Below are positions 27,500 to 36,262 of a DNA stretch of 64,000 bases, piece after piece. The notes under the pieces were generated by a model. That model saw only the letters and a program-made list of their open reading frames with translations, was not told the origin of the DNA and did no database searches. Position 1 is the stretch's first letter. Each line of letters opens with the position of its first letter. The position numbers and the translations under genes were made by a program. Origin of the DNA: Bacillus_BE sp042263505 (GTDB lineage Bacteria > Bacillota > Bacilli > Bacillales > Cytobacillaceae); the NCBI RefSeq assembly GCF_042263505.1, contig NZ_JBHKFI010000003.1, positions 248,001 through 312,000 of the forward strand, read 5' to 3'.

Positions 27500-27548
27500 A
27501 ACCTCATTTACTTATGATAAGGTTCACCGTAACACATGTAAATGAGGG
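27500..27548 (-). repeat. SCC-type attachment-site-like repeat, site 6
   Basis: The minus strand reads GGT-GAA-CCT-TAT-CAT-AAG-TAA (Gly-Glu-Pro-Tyr-His-Lys-stop), then ATGAGGTT. Arms AACCTCATTTA and CCCTCATTTA are inverted. The core GAACCTTATCATAAGTAA is identical to site 7. It lies between the secreted-protein terminator and a broken gene fragment. Confidence 0.72.
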
Positions 27549-27585
27549 ACACCAGTGAGAAAATTACATTGGCAGGTAGCTTTAA

Positions 27586-27780
27586 TTTTATGATTATCCT
27601 GATTTAGAAATTGCTTTTAACAATGTATCTATTATTTCGTACCCTGGTTCAGTATTCAAAATAAACAAGATTAGATTAGCTAACCTCGATGAAATACAAA
27701 AGCTTCAAGAATTTTCTTATGGATATAACGTAGGATTTACATTTTGCCTAGAAGATACTGAAAATGAAAACAAATTCTAA
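27586..27780 (+). pseudogene. 5'-truncated gene fragment beside site 6
   Basis: A 65-codon frame without a start codon reads FYDYPDLEIAFNNVSIISYP then GSVFKINKIRLANLDEIQKL and ends in ENENKF-stop at 27780. It looks like real protein whose N-terminal part is missing. It begins 38 bp from the attachment-like site, so the missing part may have been lost in cassette insertion or excision. Family not recognised. Confidence 0.5.
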
Positions 27781-27858
27781 ACTCACAAAAAATTTTAAAA
27801 TTCCCCCCGTACTAAACCTAAACCAAATTAGAACAGAGAAAATATCACATCGTATGTC

Positions 27859-28308
27859 TTATCGAGTTTCTCCTGTAAAGCTCCCGTAATAAATATAACA
27901 TTTTCGGTCCTCGTCTATCTCCCTGGAATCAAGCGTAAATTCTAACCATCTTCCCTCTCTTTGAATGTAAATAATGTCGGAGTGAAGAACAGACAATACT
28001 TCTTCATGATTCCAAACTTCCTTTTGCTCAACTAGAACAGACCCGTTTCTTTGAAGTTCTCTTACTTCAAAACCTATATGTGAATAATTTATCTCCGTTA
28101 CATCTGTGTAGGGATTTTCCTTTTTTACATAGAGGACAGTGGTTCCATCAGGATCGATGGCTGTGGCTGTTACCAGATACGTTTCTCCCTCTTTCACGAA
28201 GTATTCACAAGACATTCTAGCTACGGCCTCACTTACCGTTAAGTTTTGATAACTCCAAAGGGCAGGGAACTTTTGAAATTCCTCATCCATTCGATATTCC
28301 AGCCTCAA
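27859..28308 (-). CDS. Hypothetical protein (149 aa)
   Basis: A soluble, acidic protein of 149 residues with no signal peptide or membrane helix. It has alternating beta-type stretches (ETYLVTATAIDPDGTTVLYV; RWLEFTLDSREIDEDRKCYI). I recognise no domain. It is divergent from the lipoprotein/ATP-grasp/DUF350 operon with a 95-bp gap and may belong to the same module; homologues of unknown type often occur with potassium-channel and DUF350 genes, but this is only contextual. Confidence 0.65.
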   Translation of the reverse strand: MRLEYRMDEEFQKFPALWSYQNLTVSEAVARMSCEYFVKEGETYLVTATAIDPDGTTVLYVKKENPYTDVTEINYSHIGFEVRELQRNGSVLVEQKEVWNHEEVLSVLHSDIIYIQREGRWLEFTLDSREIDEDRKCYIYYGSFTGETR

Positions 28309-28403
28309 ATTTCATCCCTCTTTCTTTTCTTTTCATTTTACCATTGTTTTCCTTAGATTTACTTTTATAATTAAATTATCAAATAAATAAGGAGCGTGAA
28401 ACA

Positions 28404-28715
28404 TTGAAGAAAACCCAATGGTTAGTGACTGGTGTCATCACTTCCCTCCTAGCCGGCACCCTTTCTGGCTGTTCAAATGATCGCCCACCCAAACCAGACG
28501 ACAGCAACTGTCGAGACTGGGACTGGGACGATGATCAAGGGGTCTGGCAATGTGATGAAACCCACTCGTCTCATTATGGTCATTTTTTTTATGGAGGAAA
28601 TTATTATCGCAATAAATCATCACTCTTGAAATCCTCAGCTTATAAGTCATACAAATCCTCATCAAGCTTTAAAAGTGGATTTGGAAGTGGCTCTAAGGGT
28701 GGATTTGGAGGTTAA
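28404..28715 (+). CDS. Small lipoprotein with Gly/Ser/Lys-rich tail
   Basis: 103 residues. The start is TTG, supported by AAGGAG 7 bp before. A lipobox (LLAGTLSGCSN, Cys near residue 23) predicts a membrane-anchored lipoprotein. The middle is Asp/Trp-rich (DWDWDDDQGVWQC) and the tail is low complexity (SYKSSSSFKSGFGSGSKGGF). It resembles the YjfM/YgiB type (DUF1190) that accompanies glutathionylspermidine-synthase-like proteins. Only 2 bp separate it from the next gene. Confidence 0.75.
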   Translation: MKKTQWLVTGVITSLLAGTLSGCSNDRPPKPDDSNCRDWDWDDDQGVWQCDETHSSHYGHFFYGGNYYRNKSSLLKSSAYKSYKSSSSFKSGFGSGSKGGFGG

Positions 28716-28717
28716 AT

Positions 28718-29953
28718 ATGTCACATTATTCATCAAAGTGGAAAAGGTTTTATTCACAATTTCCAAGCTTTTGGTCTGATTTATACAACAGCGAATACAG
28801 CCTTTATCACGTTTTTTCTATAACCGAACAAAGCGTCAAGCTTATACATGAAGCCACAGAACGAATGGGCACTGTTTTCTTCAAAGCAGCCCATCTGTTA
28901 CGAAGTCTTTCAGATGTACAACTGCTTGAATTGGGGTATCCATCGGAGAGTCTTCCATTTCTGAGGTTGAAAACTCTCTATCCTGAAACGGTAATCGGTC
29001 GGTTTGATTTTGTGTTAACAGAAGATGGTTTCAAGTTGCTGGAGTTCAACAGTGATACACCAACTTTTATTGTGGAATGTTTTCAGATTAACGGCCAGGT
29101 TTGCAAGGAGTTTGGTTACCTGGATCCAAATGAAAGCGGGGAACGACTACTCTCTTCCGGAATCACACGTGCAGTAATTGAATCATCGAAAGGAAAACGG
29201 GAACCTAACGTTGTGTTCACAGCCCACTCTGATCATATTGAGGACTGGAATACCATCCAATATTTAAGCAAGTTATGCCAGGTTAACAATCGAACTGTAC
29301 CATTATCCGCACTTCGAATGATAGACGGCATTCTTGTTGATGATGAGGATTTTCCGATTGATGTATTGTACCGTCAAACCTATCCTCTTGAACACCTGAT
29401 TTATGATCGGGATCCCTTAACAGGAGAATCGGTTGGAATTGATTTATTACAGTTGGTACAAACAGGGAAACTGTCGATATTGAATCCTGTCTCTGCCTTT
29501 TTACTACAGCCAAAGACAATCCAATGCTTAATATGGGGGCTTGCAGAACAGGGGGTTTATTTTACAAAAGAAGAGCAGGAATGGATTAAGAAATATATGC
29601 TTCCCACCTACCTTGAAGCAGAGGAATTTTCCGGGCAGAGCTCTTATGTTCAAAAACCAGCTTTCGGTAGAGAAGGAGACACCGTAACGATTTGGGATCA
29701 ATTCACCCATGTTACTGCTCAAAATTCCTTTCAAACCTATAAAGAGGAAGTTCCGGTCTTTCAACAATATGTGCCTCTCCCTACAGCTACGTTGGAAACA
29801 GAAAAGGGAAACGAGGAGCTTTCATTAGTATTCGGGGCTTTTCTTATTGCTGGTAAAGCAAGTTGTATCGGCATTCGCGCTGGCGAGAAAATTACAGGAA
29901 ATGAATCTTACTTTTTACCAGTAGGAATTCAAAAAAAGGAGGAATGTAAATGA
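28718..29953 (+). CDS. Glutathionylspermidine synthase-like ATP-grasp protein
   Basis: 411 residues matching the C-terminal synthetase domain of GspS and the stand-alone YgiC/YjfC proteins: LRLKTLYPETVIGRFDFVLT and LLEFNSDTPTFIVECFQING near residue 100, and the late YVQKPAFGREGDTVTIWD ATP-grasp segment. The family forms amide bonds with ATP, but the substrate of stand-alone members is unsettled. It overlaps the DUF350 gene by 4 bp (ATGA) and follows the lipoprotein directly, an arrangement like yjfL-yjfM-yjfC of enterobacteria. Confidence 0.88.
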   Translation: MSHYSSKWKRFYSQFPSFWSDLYNSEYSLYHVFSITEQSVKLIHEATERMGTVFFKAAHLLRSLSDVQLLELGYPSESLPFLRLKTLYPETVIGRFDFVLTEDGFKLLEFNSDTPTFIVECFQINGQVCKEFGYLDPNESGERLLSSGITRAVIESSKGKREPNVVFTAHSDHIEDWNTIQYLSKLCQVNNRTVPLSALRMIDGILVDDEDFPIDVLYRQTYPLEHLIYDRDPLTGESVGIDLLQLVQTGKLSILNPVSAFLLQPKTIQCLIWGLAEQGVYFTKEEQEWIKKYMLPTYLEAEEFSGQSSYVQKPAFGREGDTVTIWDQFTHVTAQNSFQTYKEEVPVFQQYVPLPTATLETEKGNEELSLVFGAFLIAGKASCIGIRAGEKITGNESYFLPVGIQKKEECK

Positions 29954-30336
29954 CGAATTTCTTATTATATTTAGTCGTTTCACTTGGTCTTTTATTTGTA
30001 GGACTATTTCTTATGGAAATAACCACAAAGGTTAAGGAATTTCCCTTAATGGCAAAAGGAAATAAGGCAGCGAGTTATGTCCTAGGTGGTAGACTTCTTG
30101 GACTTGCGATTGTCTTGTATTCCACGGCAGCTAATTCGATTTCTCTGTCGGATATGGCCTTATGGGGGGCCATCGGAATTGTAGCCCAGATTGTAGTGTT
30201 TTACCTAGCTGAATGGCTGACACCACGATTTAATGTCAGTCAAAGTATTGAAGAGGATAACCAAGCAGTGGGCCTTTTCCTCATGTTGCTGTCGGTTTCC
30301 ATTGGTATAGTCATTGCTGGATGTTTAACTTATTAA
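29950..30336 (+). CDS. DUF350 membrane protein (YjfL-like)
   Basis: 128 residues with four hydrophobic helices (about 5-24, 45-65, 72-92, 105-127), the shape of DUF350 proteins. Family members occur with ATP-grasp YjfC/YgiC, small lipoproteins, PspA-type proteins and ion channels in envelope-stress gene neighbourhoods; this operon shows three of these elements. Molecular function is not known. Confidence 0.85.
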   Translation: MTNFLLYLVVSLGLLFVGLFLMEITTKVKEFPLMAKGNKAASYVLGGRLLGLAIVLYSTAANSISLSDMALWGAIGIVAQIVVFYLAEWLTPRFNVSQSIEEDNQAVGLFLMLLSVSIGIVIAGCLTY

Positions 30337-30357
30337 AAAAAACGCATCTCAATGAAC

Positions 30358-30408
30358 TGCCCCCTTCATTGTTGGACACAATCTAACAATAAAGGGGGCA
30401 ATTTTTTT
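30358..30408. terminator. Terminator between DUF350 gene and K+ channel gene
   Basis: TGCCCCCTTCATTGTTGGA is mirrored by TCTAACAATAAAGGGGGCA around a short loop and followed by seven T. Converging genes on both sides can use it. Confidence 0.85.
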
Positions 30409-31435
30409 ATAAGGTTTGATATGTATTCTTGTCACAAATCACCAATAAACGTGCCTCTTTTGGGATGGGTTCATTCCATTTTTTCAAAATATTTAAGTCA
30501 CTCCGGTCGGCAATGAGCTGGGCTCCCTTTTGCTTGAGGTATTCGTAAGCGTCTCCGTAAGTCTTCCATTCGGACCTTATTTCAACTTCCCATAAATCAC
30601 TACCCTCGTCCCCCTCCTTACGGCTTAATAACTGAGTAAACAAATGGCTGGCACCTTTGGTCTGCGCTGACTTTGCCATTAAGTTGGACACCGATTCATG
30701 GGAAAGAATAAATTCATCAATTTTGACATGTTTGAAATTGCCGACATGCTTTTCATTTAGAATTTCTGCAATGGTATAAATATTTTTTTCCGTTCCTTCA
30801 TCATAACGCTCGATGGAGGAAGCGGTTAAAAGTGTTTTTCCATCCGCTAAATCGGGATTGTCAATCCCATCGGGGGCAAATAGTAAAACCGCTCTTGATC
30901 TTTCAATTTTTGCTCTTTTCAATATTTCTTCATCGGTCGGACTCCCCTGGATATATAAAAACCGCTCATGTTCATAGGGGGACGTCGCTAATTCATCTAT
31001 TAACACGATTTCTATTCTTTCGTCTCCGATAAACAGTTCTTTGATCGTGTTTTTACTTTTTACAGTCCAGCCAATCACGACATAATGATTTTCTCCTTTA
31101 AACGTCATTCTGCCTTCCTCCTTCATCCGTTTGTATCGTGCCACGGCATCAACAATCATCCCAATGACTGTCCCAAAAAGTCCAATACCCACTGTATAGA
31201 CGATGACCATCGCCCAAATTCTCCCTAGTTGTGTAGTTGGATATACATCACCGTAACCGACTGTGGTCATCGTAGTTAGAATCCACCAAACAGCATGGAA
31301 AGTATTATCAAATGTTTTCGGCTCTAGGAGTCTCATAACCTCGGCATTTATAAAAATATAAACAGTCGTAAATAACAATACCGTCCAATACCGATACTTA
31401 GCCGCGGTAAGAAAGAACCTTCGGAAAAACAGCAT
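30407..31435 (-). CDS. Potassium channel with RCK domain (YugO-like)
   Basis: 342 residues. Two membrane helices (about 16-35 and 70-95) flank the pore loop with the K+ selectivity filter TMTTVGYGD near residue 58. The C-terminal RCK/TrkA-N domain begins at about 110 (NHYVVIGWTVKSKNTIKELF) and extends to the end. Bacillus YugO, of similar length, mediates K+ release in biofilm electrical signalling. Its convergence on the DUF350/ATP-grasp operon repeats a known association between such channels and that group. Confidence 0.92.
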   Translation of the reverse strand: MLFFRRFFLTAAKYRYWTVLLFTTVYIFINAEVMRLLEPKTFDNTFHAVWWILTTMTTVGYGDVYPTTQLGRIWAMVIVYTVGIGLFGTVIGMIVDAVARYKRMKEEGRMTFKGENHYVVIGWTVKSKNTIKELFIGDERIEIVLIDELATSPYEHERFLYIQGSPTDEEILKRAKIERSRAVLLFAPDGIDNPDLADGKTLLTASSIERYDEGTEKNIYTIAEILNEKHVGNFKHVKIDEFILSHESVSNLMAKSAQTKGASHLFTQLLSRKEGDEGSDLWEVEIRSEWKTYGDAYEYLKQKGAQLIADRSDLNILKKWNEPIPKEARLLVICDKNTYQTL

Positions 31436-31628
31436 TGATTTTACCTCCTTTCATTCACTTCGGTTCTAATTGTTAATAGAAGGCTATTTTCGCATAGATT
31501 GTTGTATTTCGTATAAGTTTATCAACCCGTATAACTATATGGCTCGTAGCATATTTTCGTAAGAACATTTGCGAAAATTGCCTAGAAACTTAGTAATGAC
31601 CCTTATAAAGCTCCAAAAGCAACAAAGG

Positions 31629-31841
31629 TTACGAAACGAGCCTATTAGATTTAACGTATTTTAAAATGCAGATTTCCGAAACTGAAAACTTACCGTTATT
31701 TTCTTCCTCTTTAGTAATAAACTTTAAAAATTCTATGTCTTCCAAACTGCTTCCTAAAGTTAAACCTACTGCTTCATAATACAAATTATATTCAGGAGCT
31801 AATTTCCCTAAGGAAAGCATATTCTTAAAAATTATGTCCAT
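31629..31841 (-). CDS. Small hypothetical protein (70 aa), possibly a remnant
   Basis: 70 residues beginning MDIIFKNMLSLGKLAPEYNL; mostly helical, no membrane segment or motif recognised. No convincing ribosome binding site was seen before the start, so it may be a fragment. It stands alone between the K+ channel and the Fic gene. Confidence 0.4.
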   Translation of the reverse strand: MDIIFKNMLSLGKLAPEYNLYYEAVGLTLGSSLEDIEFLKFITKEEENNGKFSVSEICILKYVKSNRLVS

Positions 31842-32128
31842 GTAGAAAAAAGAAGTGATTTTTCTACATATATGAATTCTATCATTCTAAAGGTACATTA
31901 AAACTAATTTAACAAAACATTAAAATTTTTTCAAATATAATAAATACTATAAGTATCATATCAGTTACTCTTAATTTTTCTTCATTTTTAGGGTTAACCC
32001 GTGATGAACAATTTTTAATTGAAAGAACAATAAATTTCAAACTGGATAATTTCATTATTGTTGAGAACTATTATAATAAAGTGATGTAACTAGGTAATCT
32101 AAGTAACGTCACTCTTTAAACCTCATAA

Positions 32129-32172
32129 ATAACGTATAAATAGCGTATCAATAACGTATAAATAGCGTATAA
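32129..32172. promoter_or_regulatory. Four tandem 11-bp repeats upstream of the Fic gene
   Basis: AACGTATAAAT, AGCGTATCAAT, AACGTATAAAT and AGCGTATAATT follow each other without gap, equivalently a 22-bp unit repeated twice. They end about 25 bp before the Fic start. The 11-bp period puts them on one DNA face, which suggests an operator for a protein that binds cooperatively. The rest of 31842-32128 is AT-rich and gene-free. Confidence 0.65.
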
Positions 32173-32197
32173 TTTAATTATTATTTAATTTATAGGG

Positions 32198-33328
32198 ATG
32201 GTGAAAAATTTGTACCAACCTAAATTTAGTTATTCTCACTCAATTGTTAAAGACTTAATGTCTATAGAACGTTCTCGAGCAATTGTTGAATTAATGCCTG
32301 TACCTGCACATATCGAAAGTGATCTAAAAGAACAGGCTAAATTAAAGGCAACACATTATTCTACGCGAATAGAGGGAAATACACTCGATTTAGAACAAGT
32401 TGCTCGTGTAGTTAAACAAAAACAAGAAGATTTCCGAATTCCTGTTGAAGAAGAGGTAAGAAATTATTGGGAAGCCCTTTCTTTTTTATCACATGAAAAA
32501 CAAAATCAAACTCCTATTACTGAAGATTTTATTAAACAACTTCATTCTATTATTGTGAAACATGGTGCTGGTAGAAAGTCTACAAAAAGCAACTATCGAG
32601 GTGCAACTCCACCTGGTGTATTATTTGCTGTATATGATAATCAATCTAGACAACCAGAATATATTCCTCCCGAATATTCAGATGTCCCACCATTAATGAA
32701 AGCGTTGGTGAAATGGATTACCACAGAAAAAGAAATCCCTGTTCCTATTAAGGCAGCTATTGCCACTTATCAGCTACTTACAATTCACCCATTTGAAGAT
32801 GGTAATGGTCGAACAGCACGTGCTCTAGCATCTTACATTCTATCAATAGAGAATTATGATGTTAAAGGATTTCATTCTATGGAAGAATACTATGTGGAAG
32901 ACTTACAAGGATATTATAAACATTTACAAATGGGACTGCCGGTATTTTATTATGACGGACGTAAAAATCCAAAAGATTTAGCTCCTTGGATTGAATATTT
33001 CCTAAGAATCATGGCATTAGCATACGAAAAAGTTGCAAATCTTTCTATTAAATTTGCAACTACTCCTTCAGATCCTAGAATACTTTCATTAGAGCCAAAA
33101 GAAAAAACACTGTTAAGATTTCTTATTGAACGTAATAGATCCACAAAACCTAAGGAAATAGCAGAGATATTTCATGTAAAGCCAATTACTATTACTAAAT
33201 GGGCAACAACTTGGCTAGACAAAGGTATTATAGAAGGTGCAAGTGGTAAGGAAAGAATCACTTCTTATCGCATTGGAGAATTATATAAAGATTTATCCCT
33301 AAATGATTTAGGATATAGAGAAGACTAA
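32198..33328 (+). CDS. Fic-domain protein (AMPylase family) with C-terminal wHTH
   Basis: 376 residues. The N-terminal inhibitory helix matches the class II pattern S/T-x-x-x-E-G/N (STRIEGN near residue 55). The Fic core HPFEDGNGRTARAL (catalytic His near residue 200) is intact. The C-terminal part (about 290-350) reads as a winged helix (RSTKPKEIAEIFHVKPITIT, KWATTWLDKGIIEG). Fic enzymes transfer AMP to target proteins. The ATG at 32198 is listed, but a TTG at 32210 has a better-spaced GGTGA. The tandem repeats upstream and the wHTH suggest autoregulation. Confidence 0.88.
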   Translation: MVKNLYQPKFSYSHSIVKDLMSIERSRAIVELMPVPAHIESDLKEQAKLKATHYSTRIEGNTLDLEQVARVVKQKQEDFRIPVEEEVRNYWEALSFLSHEKQNQTPITEDFIKQLHSIIVKHGAGRKSTKSNYRGATPPGVLFAVYDNQSRQPEYIPPEYSDVPPLMKALVKWITTEKEIPVPIKAAIATYQLLTIHPFEDGNGRTARALASYILSIENYDVKGFHSMEEYYVEDLQGYYKHLQMGLPVFYYDGRKNPKDLAPWIEYFLRIMALAYEKVANLSIKFATTPSDPRILSLEPKEKTLLRFLIERNRSTKPKEIAEIFHVKPITITKWATTWLDKGIIEGASGKERITSYRIGELYKDLSLNDLGYRED

Positions 33329-33334
33329 CGAAAT

Positions 33335-33381
33335 AAAAATGCAAGCAGAATTTTTTAATCAAAAAATTGGCTTGCATTTTT
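33335..33381. terminator. Terminator after the Fic gene
   Basis: AAAAATGCAAGC and GCTTGCATTTTT form a perfect 12-bp stem; the loop also contains a TTTTTT/AAAAAA pairing. Confidence 0.8.
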
Positions 33382-33394
33382 ATATTCCCCAAAA

Positions 33395-33449
33395 AACCTC
33401 ATTTACTTATGATAAGGTTCACCGTAACATTGGATAGGGTAAAATGATA
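33395..33449 (-). repeat. SCC-type attachment-site-like repeat, site 7 (variant half)
   Basis: The left half is standard (AACCTCATTTACTTATGATA); the minus strand reads GGT-GAA-CCT-TAT-CAT-AAG-TAA. The other half differs from sites 3-6 and instead reads TTGGATAGGGTAAAATGA on the plus strand, a form shared with site 8. It lies just after the Fic terminator and before a truncated gene. Confidence 0.7.
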
Positions 33450-33542
33450 AATGGAAAGGAATAGACCTCTCCTTTTGATTTTATACATTTTATATAACTT
33501 GATTAGAATCTTCAGTAATTTGTCAGTATTTAATACCTTCAA

Positions 33543-34007
33543 CTATATTTTAACCTTTACCTTTTTAACTCTTACTCTTTCTCTTAATGAAATACTCTCT
33601 TGTACTCTCTGAGAAATTTCTGTATATAAATCCACTTCTTCTTTAGTATGTTCAAGTGTTACAACTAATGCATATTTTTGAGGACCGACTTCTTCTGTAG
33701 CCCATTTACTTTCACATCTTACTACCAGATAATAAGTATCCCCATAATCTAATGGGTTTGAAGCTGTAAAGGTAGACTTATGGACAGTGCATTTTTCTCT
33801 TACTGTAGGTGTTGGAATTAACTTGCAATTATTAGCACTAGGCACACTCTCATCTAAATCTGTATCAACTTGATTTTTAGGTTTAAAAAAGTTTACCACT
33901 TCTTCAATACTTTTTCCTCGGATTAATCTATACGACATAGTGATACCTAAATAATCTAATCGTGTATGTCTAGTAGGTGGGTCATATGCTAATGTCCCCG
34001 TGTCCCT
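33543..34007 (-). pseudogene. C-terminal fragment of a probable S8 (subtilisin-like) peptidase
   Basis: The open frame runs from just after a stop at 34008-34010 to 33543 without a good start until an internal ATG at 33938. It reads TGTLAYDPPTRHTRLDYLGI then SYRLIRGKSIEEVVNFFKP, and near the end ATEEVGPQKYALVVTLEHT and LYTEISQRVQ. In my judgement these resemble the C-terminal region of S8-type peptidases that pair with AAA ATPases in bacterial gene islands; none of the catalytic Asp/His/Ser part is here. It is a broken gene lying next to attachment-like site 7. Confidence 0.5.
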
Positions 34008-34038
34008 CTAGAAACATCGGAACCTGCCCCTAAGTCCT

Positions 34039-35190
34039 TTACAAGCTAGTTTTTGGGTCACCGCTATTCTTGCGGCTCCATTTTAGTAGTGGTGGATTTT
34101 TGACTGTTAATGTTTTCTTTTCCTTCCAGCTTTCAAGTTCTGAGCCGTCAGCTTCAGTGTCCGTTATTCCTTCGATCAGCCACTTTTTCTCTTTATCATT
34201 ATAGGCTAAGGCATAGTTCCGTATTGATTTATAGGATAGATCTTCGAAGGTGGGAATATCTATAAGTTTTATTTTTCGATTATAGGAAACTAGGGCTGTA
34301 ACATCTGCTGACCAATGACCGTTAAAATAATTGATGCTTAATTGATCCAAATTTACGACTGCTCCTAAATACTGGGATTGTATTTCATCTATATACTCTG
34401 CATAATTTGAGAATTCCTCGTCTATTACTGCTTGAGTAATCTCTCCACCCGTGAATGTATCATTTACATTCGTGAAAACATCTGTGTTGTATGCAGATGT
34501 TTCAAAGACTGAAAGCTCCTTGTTTAATACCTCAACAGTTGCAACAATGTCAGCAATGATTCCTTTATCATCCTTAGCGAGTCTTTCTGTATCAACGACA
34601 AAGGTGACTTGTTCATTTCCCCAAACATCCACTTTTTTATTTTCAGTTAGCGTGCCAAGTGAATTAGTAACGCTTACGTTGACATCATGGATACCTGGCA
34701 GAATAGGACCATATACCTTATCATCACTTGTTTTGAACTGTTTCTTTGATGTTTTGATGCTAAGCTGGACTCGATCGTCCTCACTATCTCCAATCACTTT
34801 AATGGAGGCTGTTTTTACTTTCAGTTTATAATTTGTGATAATTCCCCATCTTTTCCCGTCAGCTGTTAAACTTATTTGTTCATTAGTTGGAGAATATTCT
34901 TTCGCCTCCATTTGTCCCTTCAGGCCATCCTTGATAACCTGGTAGCTTTGATCATTTGTTCTTAAATAGGTAACAAGTGAAGCTAGCGTACCTGTGTTAA
35001 CAACAGCTTCCTTGTTATCCGGTAAAATAATATCCTTAAGCAAATTTGGTTTGTTTTGCTCTACCGCTTCTTCAAATGTTTCAACAATTTTATCCGGCTT
35101 GTTCAGCTGCTGAAAAGCAATAAACGTCCCGACAATCATGATTGCCACTATAGAAAAAAAAACTATCATTCCCCATCTTTTTCCTGACAT
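34039..35190 (-). CDS. TcaA/YvbJ-like membrane-anchored protein
   Basis: 383 residues: an N-terminal signal anchor (IVFFSIVAIMIVGTFIAF, about 9-27) and a large outer part with repeated beta/alpha units (VETFEEAVEQNKPNLLKDII; GPILPGIHDVNVSVTNSLGT). This resembles the TcaA/YvbJ family, envelope proteins of Firmicutes, but it lacks the N-terminal zinc ribbon of typical members. It lies 13 bp after the lipoprotein gene, so the two are co-transcribed. Role at the cell envelope is inferred. Confidence 0.7.
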   Translation of the reverse strand: MSGKRWGMIVFFSIVAIMIVGTFIAFQQLNKPDKIVETFEEAVEQNKPNLLKDIILPDNKEAVVNTGTLASLVTYLRTNDQSYQVIKDGLKGQMEAKEYSPTNEQISLTADGKRWGIITNYKLKVKTASIKVIGDSEDDRVQLSIKTSKKQFKTSDDKVYGPILPGIHDVNVSVTNSLGTLTENKKVDVWGNEQVTFVVDTERLAKDDKGIIADIVATVEVLNKELSVFETSAYNTDVFTNVNDTFTGGEITQAVIDEEFSNYAEYIDEIQSQYLGAVVNLDQLSINYFNGHWSADVTALVSYNRKIKLIDIPTFEDLSYKSIRNYALAYNDKEKKWLIEGITDTEADGSELESWKEKKTLTVKNPPLLKWSRKNSGDPKTSL

Positions 35191-35203
35191 TATTCACTTC
35201 TCC

Positions 35204-36262
35204 TTAATATCCATAACCGGCTGCAAATGCATCTACTATTTGTTCTTCAACATAATCATCCGATAAATCAACGGTCCATTTCCCGTCCTTTTTAACCATT
35301 AAAATTTCCAACTTATCCTTGCTGTCTTTGGCTTCGATTGAATCGAGAATAACGTCAAATTTCGAAAGAGCGTATTCTTCGCCGCCATCGTAGCTGCCTG
35401 TTTTTTGATAGTATTTTTCATTGTAGTCATCAACAAGATCAAATAGATCATCTAATGGAATATTTGAGTATTGTACTAATACAACTGCTTTCCCCTCTGC
35501 ATTGCCAACTGTCTCTGCATCGATCTTACCTTTTTGGGATAGGGATGATTTATAATTTATATATTGCTTGTCCATTTCTTTATCGGATATTTTGAGATCC
35601 GTGAATGCATCTTGTATTTTTTCCTTAAAAGCCTTTTTAGCCTCTTCTTGGAGAGCGGCTTTGTCAGCAGAAACGTATTTTTCGTAATCAGCGTTCTCCT
35701 TATCCATATAAATGGTTTCGATATAAGCTGTTAAAGCTTTTGCAGGGTCGTTTAATGTATCAAAACTAGCTGCGTATTTTTTTGTATCTAATGCCAGTTT
35801 TACTTCTTCTGCTTTATCCGTACTGTCTGAATATGGTGTGATACCAAGTTCATATTTTTTGTCTTTTTCTACATTTACAATAACAGTTATGTCTTTTACT
35901 TTTTCCGCCCCAATAGAGCCAGTTTCGGAATAGTCTATACCAAGGTCAGATAGGCTGAGGTTGTCTTCAGGGGATAATTGTTTTTCCCCATCGTAAATCT
36001 TAATGTCATCATATGGCGAAATAGAAACCTCTGAATCTGTTTTATTCTTAACTTTTAAATGAACAGCTAATAAGCCTTTCTTTGTTTCTTTATCCTCTGA
36101 AACACCCTCGTTCTTGCCGGCTAGTATGTATGAAGCGTTATCAATAGATACATCAATGATTTTACTGCTGCTGCTGGCACCTGTTTTTTCGCTCGTTGAA
36201 GAACAAGCAGCTAATGCCATGATTACAGTAATGAGTAGAGTAAAAATTCCAAACTTTTTCAC
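35204..36262 (-). CDS. DUF5105-type lipoprotein
   Basis: 352 residues with a lipoprotein signal (LLITVIMALAACSS, Cys near residue 20). The N-terminal half (about 35-165) looks like a DUF4352-type immunoglobulin-like domain (DVSIDNASYILAGKNEG; LLAVHLKVKNKTDSEVSISP), the C-terminal half is helical and ends DDYVEEQIVDAFAAGYGY. Such proteins are common Bacillus surface lipoproteins of unknown role. First gene of a two-gene leftward operon with the TcaA-like protein. Confidence 0.75.
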   Translation of the reverse strand: MKKFGIFTLLITVIMALAACSSTSEKTGASSSSKIIDVSIDNASYILAGKNEGVSEDKETKKGLLAVHLKVKNKTDSEVSISPYDDIKIYDGEKQLSPEDNLSLSDLGIDYSETGSIGAEKVKDITVIVNVEKDKKYELGITPYSDSTDKAEEVKLALDTKKYAASFDTLNDPAKALTAYIETIYMDKENADYEKYVSADKAALQEEAKKAFKEKIQDAFTDLKISDKEMDKQYINYKSSLSQKGKIDAETVGNAEGKAVVLVQYSNIPLDDLFDLVDDYNEKYYQKTGSYDGGEEYALSKFDVILDSIEAKDSKDKLEILMVKKDGKWTVDLSDDYVEEQIVDAFAAGYGY

